From NCBI GenBank assembly GCA_025353435.1, contig JANXQR010000312.1, positions 1 to 20,384 of the forward strand: a stretch of 20,384 nucleotides of DNA. Direction: 5' to 3'. A program made the translations under genes and the position numbers. Below, piece by piece: positions 6,568-13,069 of this stretch. Numbering within the stretch: the first letter of the stretch is position 1; every line of letters starts with the position of its first letter. The stretch comes from Acidobacteriota bacterium (lineage in GTDB: Bacteria > Acidobacteriota > Terriglobia > Terriglobales > Acidobacteriaceae). The notes beneath the pieces are model-generated. The model was given only the letters and a program-made list of their open reading frames with translations. It was not told where the DNA came from and ran no database searches.

Positions 6568-7608
6568 TCAAAAACCCAGCAGCACCGGCTCTCGTTCGAG
6601 TCGAATCCCGAACTGCGCCTCGACCTCATCACATATTCGCTCCGCCAGCGCCATGACATCGGCCGCCGAAGCACCGCCACGATTGATGAGCGCCAATGTG
6701 TGCCGCGACGAAACACCCGCCGCGCCCACCGCGTAACCTTTTGTGAACCCGGACTGTTCGATCAGCCACGCCGCAGGCACTTTCACTTGGCCATCAGCTC
6801 CGGCCGGAAAACGCGGCGGTTCCTTGTCCACGGCCGCCGCAATTTTATCCATCGTTTCCGATGCCACGATGGGATTCTTGAAGAAGCTGCCAGCGCTCCG
6901 GCCATCGGGATCGCCCTCGACGAGCAGCATTCCTTTGCTTTGTCGAATACGCCGAACTGCCTCCGCCGCCTTTGCGAGCGTTGGTTCAGCATCGCCCGCG
7001 AAAGCCTTCTGGAGGTCCGCGTAACGCAGGGTTGGTGCGCCGCCTCGCCTGAGCCGGTAGTCGACGCGCGTTACAACGAATCGGCCGCGATCCGTGGTGT
7101 TGAATCGGCTGGTTCGGTAACCAAAGCCGCATTCAGCCACACCGAATTCGACACATCCGCCTTCTCGAATATCGATTGCCCGCACGCGCTCGATCACAGC
7201 GCAGACCTCCTGGCCATACGCGCCCACATTCTGCACCGGCGTGCCGCCGACAGTGCCGGGGATTCCGGCCAGACACTCCAATCCGGCGCAATTCTGTTCG
7301 ACGCTCCGCTGCACGAACTCGTCCCACTCCTCGCCTGCGTTAACTCGAAAAATAACTTCATCGGCGCTCCCGTCTTGAGTCTGACTCCCGCGCAAGGCAA
7401 CATGCAGCACCATCCCATTGAAGCCGGAGTCAGCAACCAGCAAATTGCTGCCGCCGCCGAGGACAAACAAAGGGACCCCCTGCTCGCGTGCCCACTCCGC
7501 CGCAAGAACGACGTCTTCCTCGGTCTGCGCTTCGACGAACCATCGAGCCGGGCCACCGATGCCAAAGGTCGTGAACGGTGCAAGCGTTTTGTTTTCTTCA
7601 ATCCGCAC
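6568..7608 (-). CDS. murB: UDP-N-acetylenolpyruvoylglucosamine reductase
   Basis: A 346-residue FAD enzyme that reduces UDP-GlcNAc-enolpyruvate with NADPH to UDP-MurNAc, an early cytoplasmic step of peptidoglycan synthesis. NKTLAPFTTFGIGGPAR is the canonical start, and LGGGSNLLVAD and IPGTVGGTPVQNVGAYGQEV bind FAD. Catalytic residues are all present: Arg165 in GYRTSRF, the proton-donor Ser241 in SAGSFFKNP and Glu340 in LEREPVLLG. The length and the Tyr-containing insertion mark it as type I (E. coli-like) rather than the shorter type II. The start is GTG at 7608: an in-frame stop lies just upstream and no closer ATG precedes the conserved N-terminus. The ribosome site is weak. It stands alone, without other mur or division genes, convergent with modC and divergent from the bacilliredoxin gene. 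Confidence 0.96.
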   Translation of the reverse strand: MRIEENKTLAPFTTFGIGGPARWFVEAQTEEDVVLAAEWAREQGVPLFVLGGGSNLLVADSGFNGMVLHVALRGSQTQDGSADEVIFRVNAGEEWDEFVQRSVEQNCAGLECLAGIPGTVGGTPVQNVGAYGQEVCAVIERVRAIDIREGGCVEFGVAECGFGYRTSRFNTTDRGRFVVTRVDYRLRRGGAPTLRYADLQKAFAGDAEPTLAKAAEAVRRIRQSKGMLLVEGDPDGRSAGSFFKNPIVASETMDKIAAAVDKEPPRFPAGADGQVKVPAAWLIEQSGFTKGYAVGAAGVSSRHTLALINRGGASAADVMALAERICDEVEAQFGIRLEREPVLLGF

Positions 7609-7638
7609 TTCTTCAAGGCTACATCACGCGGTTTGCAC

Positions 7639-7644
7639 TAGAAT
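7639..7644 (+). promoter_or_regulatory. Possible -10 element of the bacilliredoxin gene
   Basis: TAGAAT matches TATAAT at five of six positions and lies 37 bases before the start codon in the short gap after divergent murB. No good -35 stands at 17 bases; a TTCAAG is at 21. It is a weak proposal. Confidence 0.3.
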
Positions 7645-7665
7645 GGGAGCAGGCAACACGTTGCC

Positions 7666-7670
7666 GGAGG
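7666..7670 (+). promoter_or_regulatory. Ribosome binding site deciding the bacilliredoxin start
   Basis: GGAGG five bases before ATG 7676. It selects this Met over the in-frame ATG at 7643. Confidence 0.75.
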
Positions 7671-7675
7671 CCTCA

Positions 7676-8104
7676 ATGTATCCAGAGCTTATGGTCATTC
7701 CCATGCGCGAAGAACTGACCCGCGCGGGCATCAATGAAACTCGCACGGCGGAAGACGTGGACGCGGCGCTCGCCGTGCCCGGCACCACTCTCCTGGTGGT
7801 CAACTCGATATGCGGCTGCGCAGCCGGCAAGATGCGTCCCGGCGTTCGCTTGGCGATCACCAACGCCTCCAGCCAACCCGACCACAAGATCACGGTGTTT
7901 GCCGGCCAGGATCGCGAAGCCACCGAGCGCGCCCGCAGTTACTTCGACGGCAATCCGCCCACCTCACCCGCCATCGCCATTCTCCGCGACGGCAAGCTCG
8001 TCTACCTGATGCAGCGTTACGTGATCGAGCAGGCGACCGCACAGCAGATCGCCGGTGAGCTCATCCGCGCATTCGACGAGTTCTGCGCCAAGACCACTGC
8101 ATAA
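7676..8104 (+). CDS. Bacilliredoxin-like protein (BrxA/BrxB, YphP/YqiW family)
   Basis: A 142-residue cytoplasmic thioredoxin-fold protein. The family motif CGC is at Cys46-Gly-Cys48 in VVNSICGCAAGKMRPG, and MYPELMVIPMREELTRAGI is the near-invariant family start. In Bacillus, relatives remove bacillithiol from oxidised proteins. Which low-molecular thiol, if any, this host uses cannot be seen here. PTSPAIAILRDGKLVYLMQR holds the cis-Pro region and ends with family-typical residues. Length fits (about 140-145). The open frame extends upstream across murB, but GGAGG at 7666-7670 five bases before the ATG fixes the start. It is transcribed alone, divergent from murB. With thioredoxin about 6 kb away it adds to thiol redox control; no operon link is visible. 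Confidence 0.93.
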   Translation: MYPELMVIPMREELTRAGINETRTAEDVDAALAVPGTTLLVVNSICGCAAGKMRPGVRLAITNASSQPDHKITVFAGQDREATERARSYFDGNPPTSPAIAILRDGKLVYLMQRYVIEQATAQQIAGELIRAFDEFCAKTTA

Positions 8105-8131
8105 CGACGCGACGCCAAAACTCATCGAAGC

Positions 8132-8293
8132 TTATTCGGCAGTCTCGGGTTGGGTAGATTCAAGTGCATCAACTGGTTCAAACCTGACCTTTGGAACTCC
8201 ATTTGCCGAGAGGATGAATGGGTCCCCGTTGGCTGCCTCTTCGACCAAGTCGTCGAATCGTTCGAGGATTTCGTCAATGTCAAAGGTACGCAT
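8132..8293 (-). CDS. Small orphan Phd/YefM-type antitoxin-like protein
   Basis: A 53-residue minus-strand ORF. Residues 6-40 (DIDEILERFDDLVEEAANGD then PFILSANGVPKVRFEPV) follow the prevent-host-death pattern: a helix with spaced acidic and hydrophobic residues, a G(D/E)-hhhh turn and a beta hairpin of the type hIxxNGxPVAxLxP. Such proteins normally bind an operator as dimers and neutralise a partner toxin with a C-terminal tail. Here the tail is very short (DALESTQPETAE) and no PIN, RelE or Doc gene is adjacent: the 3' neighbour is the convergent bacilliredoxin 27 bases away, and upstream lies the permease terminator. No clear ribosome site is seen. It may be a solitary regulator or the leftover of a toxin-antitoxin pair. 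The fold call is reasonable; antitoxin activity is not shown. Confidence 0.62.
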   Translation of the reverse strand: MRTFDIDEILERFDDLVEEAANGDPFILSANGVPKVRFEPVDALESTQPETAE

Positions 8294-8341
8294 GTGATCG
8301 TGCTTTGATTATCGGCGACCCAGAACCAAATCTGAATAAGC

Positions 8342-8371
8342 AAAACGGCCTCCCGCAAAGGAGGCCGTTTT
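8342..8371 (-). terminator. Strong rho-independent terminator after the amino acid permease
   Basis: A perfect 12-bp stem (8342-8353 with 8360-8371, core ACGGCCTCC) closes a 6-nt loop and ends in TTTT on both strands. It is 23 bases past the permease stop codon and closes the long minus-strand gene run. It also insulates the small antitoxin-like gene. Confidence 0.88.
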
Positions 8372-8394
8372 CTAATTGCATTGAAGCGCAAACA

Positions 8395-9927
8395 TCAGTC
8401 GCCAGTCATTGATCCCGGTAACTTTTGTACTTTGCTGTGTTTCGTGGAGTACGTAAAGTAGATCACCAACCCCACCAGCAGCCAGCAGATCATGACAATC
8501 CAGGTAATGGCCTGCAGCTGCGTCATCAAGTACAGTGCGGACCCGATGCCCAAAATCGGGACCAGCGGCACCAGCGGCGTCTTGAATGGCCGATGCAGCT
8601 CCGGGTGCCGCACGCGCAGAATCCAGACACCGGCGCTGACAATCGTGAACGCCAGCAACGTGCCGATGTTCACCAGTTGCGACAGCCGGTCAATAGGCAG
8701 GAACGCCGGCATGATGGCCGCGAATGCACCGAAGATGATGGTGGTGACCCACGGCGTGCGGAACTTCGGGTGAATCGCCGAGAAAGCCTTGGGAAGCAAT
8801 CCGTCCTTCGACATCGAGTAGAAGACGCGCGTCTGGCCCAGCAGCATTACCAACATTACCGTTGCCAGCCCAAACACCGCGCCGACCTTCACCAGGATCG
8901 ATCCCCAGCCCACGCCCGTGGCATCCATTGCCAGCGCCACTGGAGCCGACACATTCAGCGTCTTGTAGCTCACGAGACCCGTCAGTACGAGCGACACCAG
9001 GATGTAGAGAATGGTGCAGACCACTAGAGAGCCGAGAATTCCGATGGGCATGTCTCGCTGCGGATTCTTGGCTTCCTGTGCCGCCGTTGATACTGCATCA
9101 AACCCGATATACGCGAAGAAGATGGACGCCGCCGCCACGGGAATTCCGCCCCACCCAAAGTTACCGTGTCCATCTGCAGGTGGCACGAATGGATGCCAGT
9201 TGGCGCTCGCTATCTGCGGATGATGGAACAGGAACAGTCCGCCCACCACGATGAAGATACCAACAATACCCAGCTTGATAATCACGATTGCTGAGTTGAA
9301 GTTCGCCGATTCCTTGATGCCAATCACCAGGATCGTCGTCACCACAACAACGATGCACACCGCAACCAGGTTGAACAGCCCCGTCACATGCGGAAGCCCC
9401 GCATCGGTCACGCCGGGCGGAAGCGACATCTTGTCGATCCAAATCCCCTGGTACTTCACCAGCACGTTGCCTGTCGTCGTGGTTAGCGACGGCGGAATAA
9501 CGAAGCCCAGTTGCTGCATCAGGCTGTTGAAGTAGCCCGCCCAGCCCGACGCCACGGTCGACGCGCCGAACGCGTACTCAAGCGTCAGGTCCCAGCCGAT
9601 AATCCAGGCCACCAGTTCGCCCAGCGTCGCATAGCCGTAAGTGTAGGCCGAACCGGCGATTGGAATGATCGAAGCAAACTCTGCATAGCACAGGCCGGCA
9701 AAAGCGCAGGTCAGCCCCGCCACCACGAAGCTCAGCGCTACCGCCGGCCCTGCGTGGAGCGCCGCAGCCTGTCCAGTGAGCGTGAAAATGCCCGCGCCGA
9801 TAACCGCGCCGATGCCCAGCGTGATCAGGTTCAATGCACTGAGCGAGCGCTTGAGCGTGTGCTCGCCCTGTTCGGCGGCCTCCACCGTAAGCATCGACAT
9901 AGGTTTGATACGAAAAAGTTTGGACAT
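8395..9927 (-). CDS. APC-family amino acid permease (cationic amino acid transporter type)
   Basis: A 510-residue inner-membrane transporter with about 12-14 hydrophobic segments. TM1 carries LITLGIGAVIGAGIFTLTG, the unwound substrate-binding helix of APC carriers. AFAGLCYAEFASIIPIAGSA in TM2-3 and FFAYIGFDAVSTAAQEAKNP in TM6 are typical of the CAT/YfnA group, and the end has the FKTPLVPLVPILGIGSALYL signature. It probably imports amino acids by proton symport or exchange; substrate is unknown. The frame is open to 9954, but Met at 9927 (MSKLFRIKP) follows GGAGG at a rather long distance, whereas the first Met has none. The second permease lies upstream on the same strand with 107 bases between. 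A strong terminator follows. Confidence 0.92.
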   Translation of the reverse strand: MSKLFRIKPMSMLTVEAAEQGEHTLKRSLSALNLITLGIGAVIGAGIFTLTGQAAALHAGPAVALSFVVAGLTCAFAGLCYAEFASIIPIAGSAYTYGYATLGELVAWIIGWDLTLEYAFGASTVASGWAGYFNSLMQQLGFVIPPSLTTTTGNVLVKYQGIWIDKMSLPPGVTDAGLPHVTGLFNLVAVCIVVVVTTILVIGIKESANFNSAIVIIKLGIVGIFIVVGGLFLFHHPQIASANWHPFVPPADGHGNFGWGGIPVAAASIFFAYIGFDAVSTAAQEAKNPQRDMPIGILGSLVVCTILYILVSLVLTGLVSYKTLNVSAPVALAMDATGVGWGSILVKVGAVFGLATVMLVMLLGQTRVFYSMSKDGLLPKAFSAIHPKFRTPWVTTIIFGAFAAIMPAFLPIDRLSQLVNIGTLLAFTIVSAGVWILRVRHPELHRPFKTPLVPLVPILGIGSALYLMTQLQAITWIVMICWLLVGLVIYFTYSTKHSKVQKLPGSMTGD

Positions 9928-10034
9928 GAGTGAGGCCACCCCTCCATGGAGCATATTGGGAAACGAATCACGAAAGCATCAAGAAGACAAAGATCGAATC
10001 GAGAAAATGAATCTAGGTGTTGTTAGCCGGCGCC

Positions 10035-11606
10035 CTATCCGTTGGTTACCGCCTTGGTCCGGCGCGACCAAAGAAAATAAACCGGGATTCCGAGCAATAC
10101 AAGAACAAGGCCCGGCCATGTGTACTGGGGCTTGTACCGCAATAATACGATACAAATCCATCCGGCCAGCACGATATAGAGAGCGGGCAGAACGGGATAG
10201 CCAAGGGCGCGATAAGGGCGCAGTGCATCCGGCCGTTTCACGCGCAGCACGAATAAGCCAAGGATTGTGAGGATGTAGAACACCAGAACCGCGAAGATGA
10301 TGTAGTCCAGCAGCTGGCCGTAAGAGCCCGACACGCACAACACGGCAGTCCACAGCGCCTGCACGATCAGGCCCGCCACCGGCGTGTGGTACTTGGGGTG
10401 CAGCTTGCCAACCGCTTTGAAGAACAGGCCGTCTTTGCTCATCGCGTAGTAAACGCGAGCACCGGCGAGTGTCAGGCCATTGGCGCAACCGAACGTTGAA
10501 ATGAGTATGGCCGCCGCCATCAATTGCGCGCCTCCCGAGTGGAAGATTTGCTCCAGCGCCGCCGTACCAATGCGGTCTTCGGTGGCGTGCTGAACGCCGC
10601 GCGCCAGGGCCGTAGCGCCGCTGGGATCGCCGTGCATCGGCAGCACAAGGATGTAGGCCAGCGATGCGAGGAAGTACACCGTCAGCACAAACCCTGTGCC
10701 CATCACTAGTGACAGCGGGATGTTCCGTTTGGGATTCTTGACCTCGCCTGCTGTGAACGTGATGTTGTTCCACGCATCGGACGAGAAGAGACTGCCCACC
10801 TGCACCACTGCCAGCACCACCAGCAGATTCACCAGCACAATGGGTCCGCCCACGCCCACCTGAACCGGGTGGAGATTGTGCCATCCCGCGTTCTCCCAGA
10901 ACTTGCTTAACCCCTCGCCGAAGTTCCCCTGCCAGGCCGTTGCATTGCGTCCGATGGTGAATGCGAGCACCACGAGAGCTGCGAGCGAAAGTGCCTTTGC
11001 AGATGTAAAGACGTTTTGGATTATCGAACCGAGCTTGACGCCGAACACGTTCACGAAGGTCAAAAGGAAGGCGATGAGAATGGCGGTCAGATTCGCCGTG
11101 TTGACGCCGATATCCATGTTGCCAAGCACCATGGGGCCGATCGGAATCGGCGGCACATGCGCAATGTGCCAAAGCCAGTGCGACGTCGAAATCGCGGGGA
11201 AAAATACGCCAAGGTACTTTCCGAAAGCGACGCAGACGGCAGCGATTGTGCCAGTCTGGATGACCATGAAGAGCGTCCATCCGTAGAGAAATCCCCACAC
11301 TCGGCCCAAAGATTCACGCAGGTAGACGTATTGGCCGCCGGCTTGGGGCATCATAGCGGCCAGCTCACCGTAACTGAGGGCGGCAATGATTGTGAGCACG
11401 CCGGTCAGGACCCATGCGCCCAGGTAGAGCGCGGGGGAATTGGTGACGCGGGCAATGTCGGAATCGACAAGGAAAATTCCGGAGCCAATCATTGATCCGA
11501 TGACCAGCGCAGTGGAGCTGAAAAGGCCGAGAGATTGCACCAATTTAGGGGCGGCGTCTGCCGGCGCGGCGCCCACTGGGCGGGGGCTGATGTTTGGGGT
11601 CGTCAC
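10035..11606 (-). CDS. APC-family amino acid permease (L-type, LAT-like)
   Basis: A 523-residue transporter with about 12 hydrophobic segments. TM1 reads TALVIGSMIGSGIFLVDSDI, close to the LAT/YkbA branch. IAALSYGELAAMMPQAGGQY is in TM3, and SSDAWNNITFTAGEVKNPKRNIP in TM6-7 is typical of LAT-like exchangers. It thus belongs to a different APC branch from its downstream neighbour. Likely substrates are neutral amino acids, but this is inference. The start is GTG at 11606: no ATG lies before TM1 and no clear ribosome site is visible, so the N-terminus (about 25 residues rich in Pro and Ala) is uncertain. It begins 60 bases after the stop of the thiE-like gene and may share its transcript. Confidence 0.92.
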   Translation of the reverse strand: MTTPNISPRPVGAAPADAAPKLVQSLGLFSSTALVIGSMIGSGIFLVDSDIARVTNSPALYLGAWVLTGVLTIIAALSYGELAAMMPQAGGQYVYLRESLGRVWGFLYGWTLFMVIQTGTIAAVCVAFGKYLGVFFPAISTSHWLWHIAHVPPIPIGPMVLGNMDIGVNTANLTAILIAFLLTFVNVFGVKLGSIIQNVFTSAKALSLAALVVLAFTIGRNATAWQGNFGEGLSKFWENAGWHNLHPVQVGVGGPIVLVNLLVVLAVVQVGSLFSSDAWNNITFTAGEVKNPKRNIPLSLVMGTGFVLTVYFLASLAYILVLPMHGDPSGATALARGVQHATEDRIGTAALEQIFHSGGAQLMAAAILISTFGCANGLTLAGARVYYAMSKDGLFFKAVGKLHPKYHTPVAGLIVQALWTAVLCVSGSYGQLLDYIIFAVLVFYILTILGLFVLRVKRPDALRPYRALGYPVLPALYIVLAGWICIVLLRYKPQYTWPGLVLVLLGIPVYFLWSRRTKAVTNG

Positions 11607-11666
11607 TTGGAAGATTTTTACTTGATTTTGAAGCGATTGTCTCTAGATTTCTGAAAAACGGTCTAC

Positions 11667-12317
11667 TTAGCGAAAATCTTCGAGCCTTTCCCGCCAATGT
11701 CTAAACTCGCCGGCGGGATCGGCTACCCCAAAGATCGCGGCAGCCACTGCCACTGTATTCGCACCCGCTTCTATCACAAGAGGAGCTGTTTCGAGCGTGA
11801 TCCCGGCCGCCGCAGTCAGCACGAATTCGGGGCCGGCAGCCTTACGCAGCCGGCGCACACCCTCCACGCCGATGTTTTTTTTATCCGTCTGCTTGGTCGT
11901 TGTCCGGAAGACCGGACCAATCGCGAAATAGTCGGCCGGCTCATCGAGAATCCCCGGCAGGAGTTGATCGCTACCGGCAAATGTACCGACCATTCGCCCC
12001 GGACCCACGATTCGCCGCGCCTCCCGCACCGTCACGTCGCCAGCATCCACATGAACGCCATCGAACCCTATCGACTCCACCAGGTCCGCGCGGTCGTCAA
12101 GAATGAGCTTGACCTGCTCTTGCGGGAGGACCTCGCGCAAGATTTCTGCATCGGCAATTATCTCTGCATCTGAGCCGGTCTTATTGCGGTACTCCAGCAG
12201 AATCACGCCCGCGCCAGCGAGAGACGCCCCCAAATCGCTCAAAAATTCCCGACGCCCATTCGATGGAATGTACGAGGCATCGAGAATTGGGTAAATCCGC
12301 GGAAACAAAAAGTGCAT
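11667..12317 (-). CDS. thiE: Thiamine phosphate synthase (ThiE/TenI family)
   Basis: A 216-residue (beta/alpha)8 barrel. ThiE joins HMP-PP with the thiazole phosphate to give thiamine phosphate. Visible family segments are LLEYRNKTGSDAE (residues 41-52; LQLRxK in the family), LILDDRADLVESIGFDGVHV (71-90; NDRxDLAxxxxADGVHLG), DYFAIGPVFRTTTKQ (129-143; the GPVFPTxTK loop) and ITLETAPLVIEAGANTVAVA plus IFG at the phosphate end. The usual G(V/A)SxHS segment is GTFAGSDQ here, without its His. TenI aminopyrimidine aromatases share the fold, but GPVFxTxTK favours ThiE. No other thi gene or THI-box is nearby. A 33-codon ORF ends four bases upstream. The ATG at 12317 lacks a good ribosome site, which would fit coupling. 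Confidence 0.82.
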   Translation of the reverse strand: MHFLFPRIYPILDASYIPSNGRREFLSDLGASLAGAGVILLEYRNKTGSDAEIIADAEILREVLPQEQVKLILDDRADLVESIGFDGVHVDAGDVTVREARRIVGPGRMVGTFAGSDQLLPGILDEPADYFAIGPVFRTTTKQTDKKNIGVEGVRRLRKAAGPEFVLTAAAGITLETAPLVIEAGANTVAVAAAIFGVADPAGEFRHWRERLEDFR

Positions 12318-12321
12318 GAAA

Positions 12322-12423
12322 CTAAGTTACTCGCCACGGTCCTTCAATGTCAGTGGCGCAGGCGCGGTACAGGTCGGGGAAGGGTGGGCCATGCCGCAAA
12401 CAACTGCAGCACAGCCACCTCAT
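12322..12423 (-). CDS. Possible 33-residue small ORF upstream of thiE
   Basis: An ATG at 12423 opens a frame ending in TAG at 12322, four bases before the thiE start and 17 bases after the dinB-like stop. The product begins MRWLCCSCLRHGPPF and ends DIEGPWRVT, with cysteines at 5, 6, 8 and 21. It could be a metal-binding microprotein, a leader peptide coupling translation to thiE, or chance. The spacing on both sides is what argues for it. There is no convincing Shine-Dalgarno (only GGGA close to the ATG) and I do not recognise a family. Confidence 0.25.
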   Translation of the reverse strand: MRWLCCSCLRHGPPFPDLYRACATDIEGPWRVT

Positions 12424-12440
12424 GTCCCGATGGTTGAGAT

Positions 12441-12950
12441 CTAACTTGCAGGCGGCATCTCATCGGCCGACGGGCCGTACATCCCCGGAAGCTTGGCGCC
12501 CAGCAAACGCAGGTACACGCCCAGCTGCGCGCGATGATGCACCATGTGGTTAATCACCCACTGCCGCCAAACACCGTACTTCGAGTCGTTAATCCAGGTC
12601 TGATCGCCTGCCACAAATTTCCAATTCGAATCCCACTTGGCCGGAGTCATCGCTTCCAGTGCAGGCTTTGCATCGGCCACCCGTTTGTCAAAATTCGCCA
12701 GAACTTGAGCCTTGCTGGTAGGCGGCGCCGAATTCATTGAAGGATTCCATTCCAGCTTGTCCGTAGTGAGCGTGTGCACCGCCCAATCGCCAGCGGTGTC
12801 AGCCACATGCCCCGCCAGCTTTCCCAGCGCCATTGACTTTTCGTGCGGCTTCCACGCGAAATCCGCACCGTCAGGTATTGCTTCCAGCAACTTGCGGGTA
12901 CTTCCGACCTCGCGATCGTACTCCGCAACCAGTTCCTTTTGAATGTCCAT
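12441..12950 (-). CDS. DinB-family protein (putative metal-dependent enzyme)
   Basis: A 169-residue four-helix-bundle protein of the DinB/YfiT superfamily. His48 in LGKLAGHVADT and the INHMVHHRAQLGVYLRLLG block (His135, His138/139) supply the three-histidine metal site of the family. Members include thiol-dependent S-transferases and many proteins of unknown role, so no reaction is assigned. The Bacillus name comes from DNA-damage induction, but no SOS box is evident here. The frame is open to 12977, but the ATG at 12950 has AGGGAGG eight bases upstream and gives the standard start MDIQKELVAEYDREV. It lies downstream of the PQQ dehydrogenase (119 bases) and just upstream of the thiE region, all on the minus strand. 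Confidence 0.88.
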   Translation of the reverse strand: MDIQKELVAEYDREVGSTRKLLEAIPDGADFAWKPHEKSMALGKLAGHVADTAGDWAVHTLTTDKLEWNPSMNSAPPTSKAQVLANFDKRVADAKPALEAMTPAKWDSNWKFVAGDQTWINDSKYGVWRQWVINHMVHHRAQLGVYLRLLGAKLPGMYGPSADEMPPAS

Positions 12951-12990
12951 AAGAGCAACCTCCCTGTTGCGAACCAAGCATATCCGAAAT

Positions 12991-13014
12991 CGAAGAAAAA
13001 GGCGAAGAAAAAGC
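12991..13014. repeat. 12-bp tandem repeat upstream of the dinB-like gene
   Basis: CGAAGAAAAAGG (12991-13002) is followed by CGAAGAAAAAGC (13003-13014); only the last base differs. On the minus strand it is a pyrimidine tract about 40-65 bases before the dinB-like start, where a promoter would lie. No function can be assigned. Confidence 0.6.
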
Positions 13015-13069
13015 GATAATTCAAATGGGAAATTGCCTTGAGGGAAGATTCATGCTCTGCTAAGGCGAC

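Noticed and set aside
9979..11298. 439-codon minus ORF
   Set aside because: It is out of frame within the LAT-like permease, Arg/Gly/Ser-rich with no membrane helices: a GC-bias shadow.
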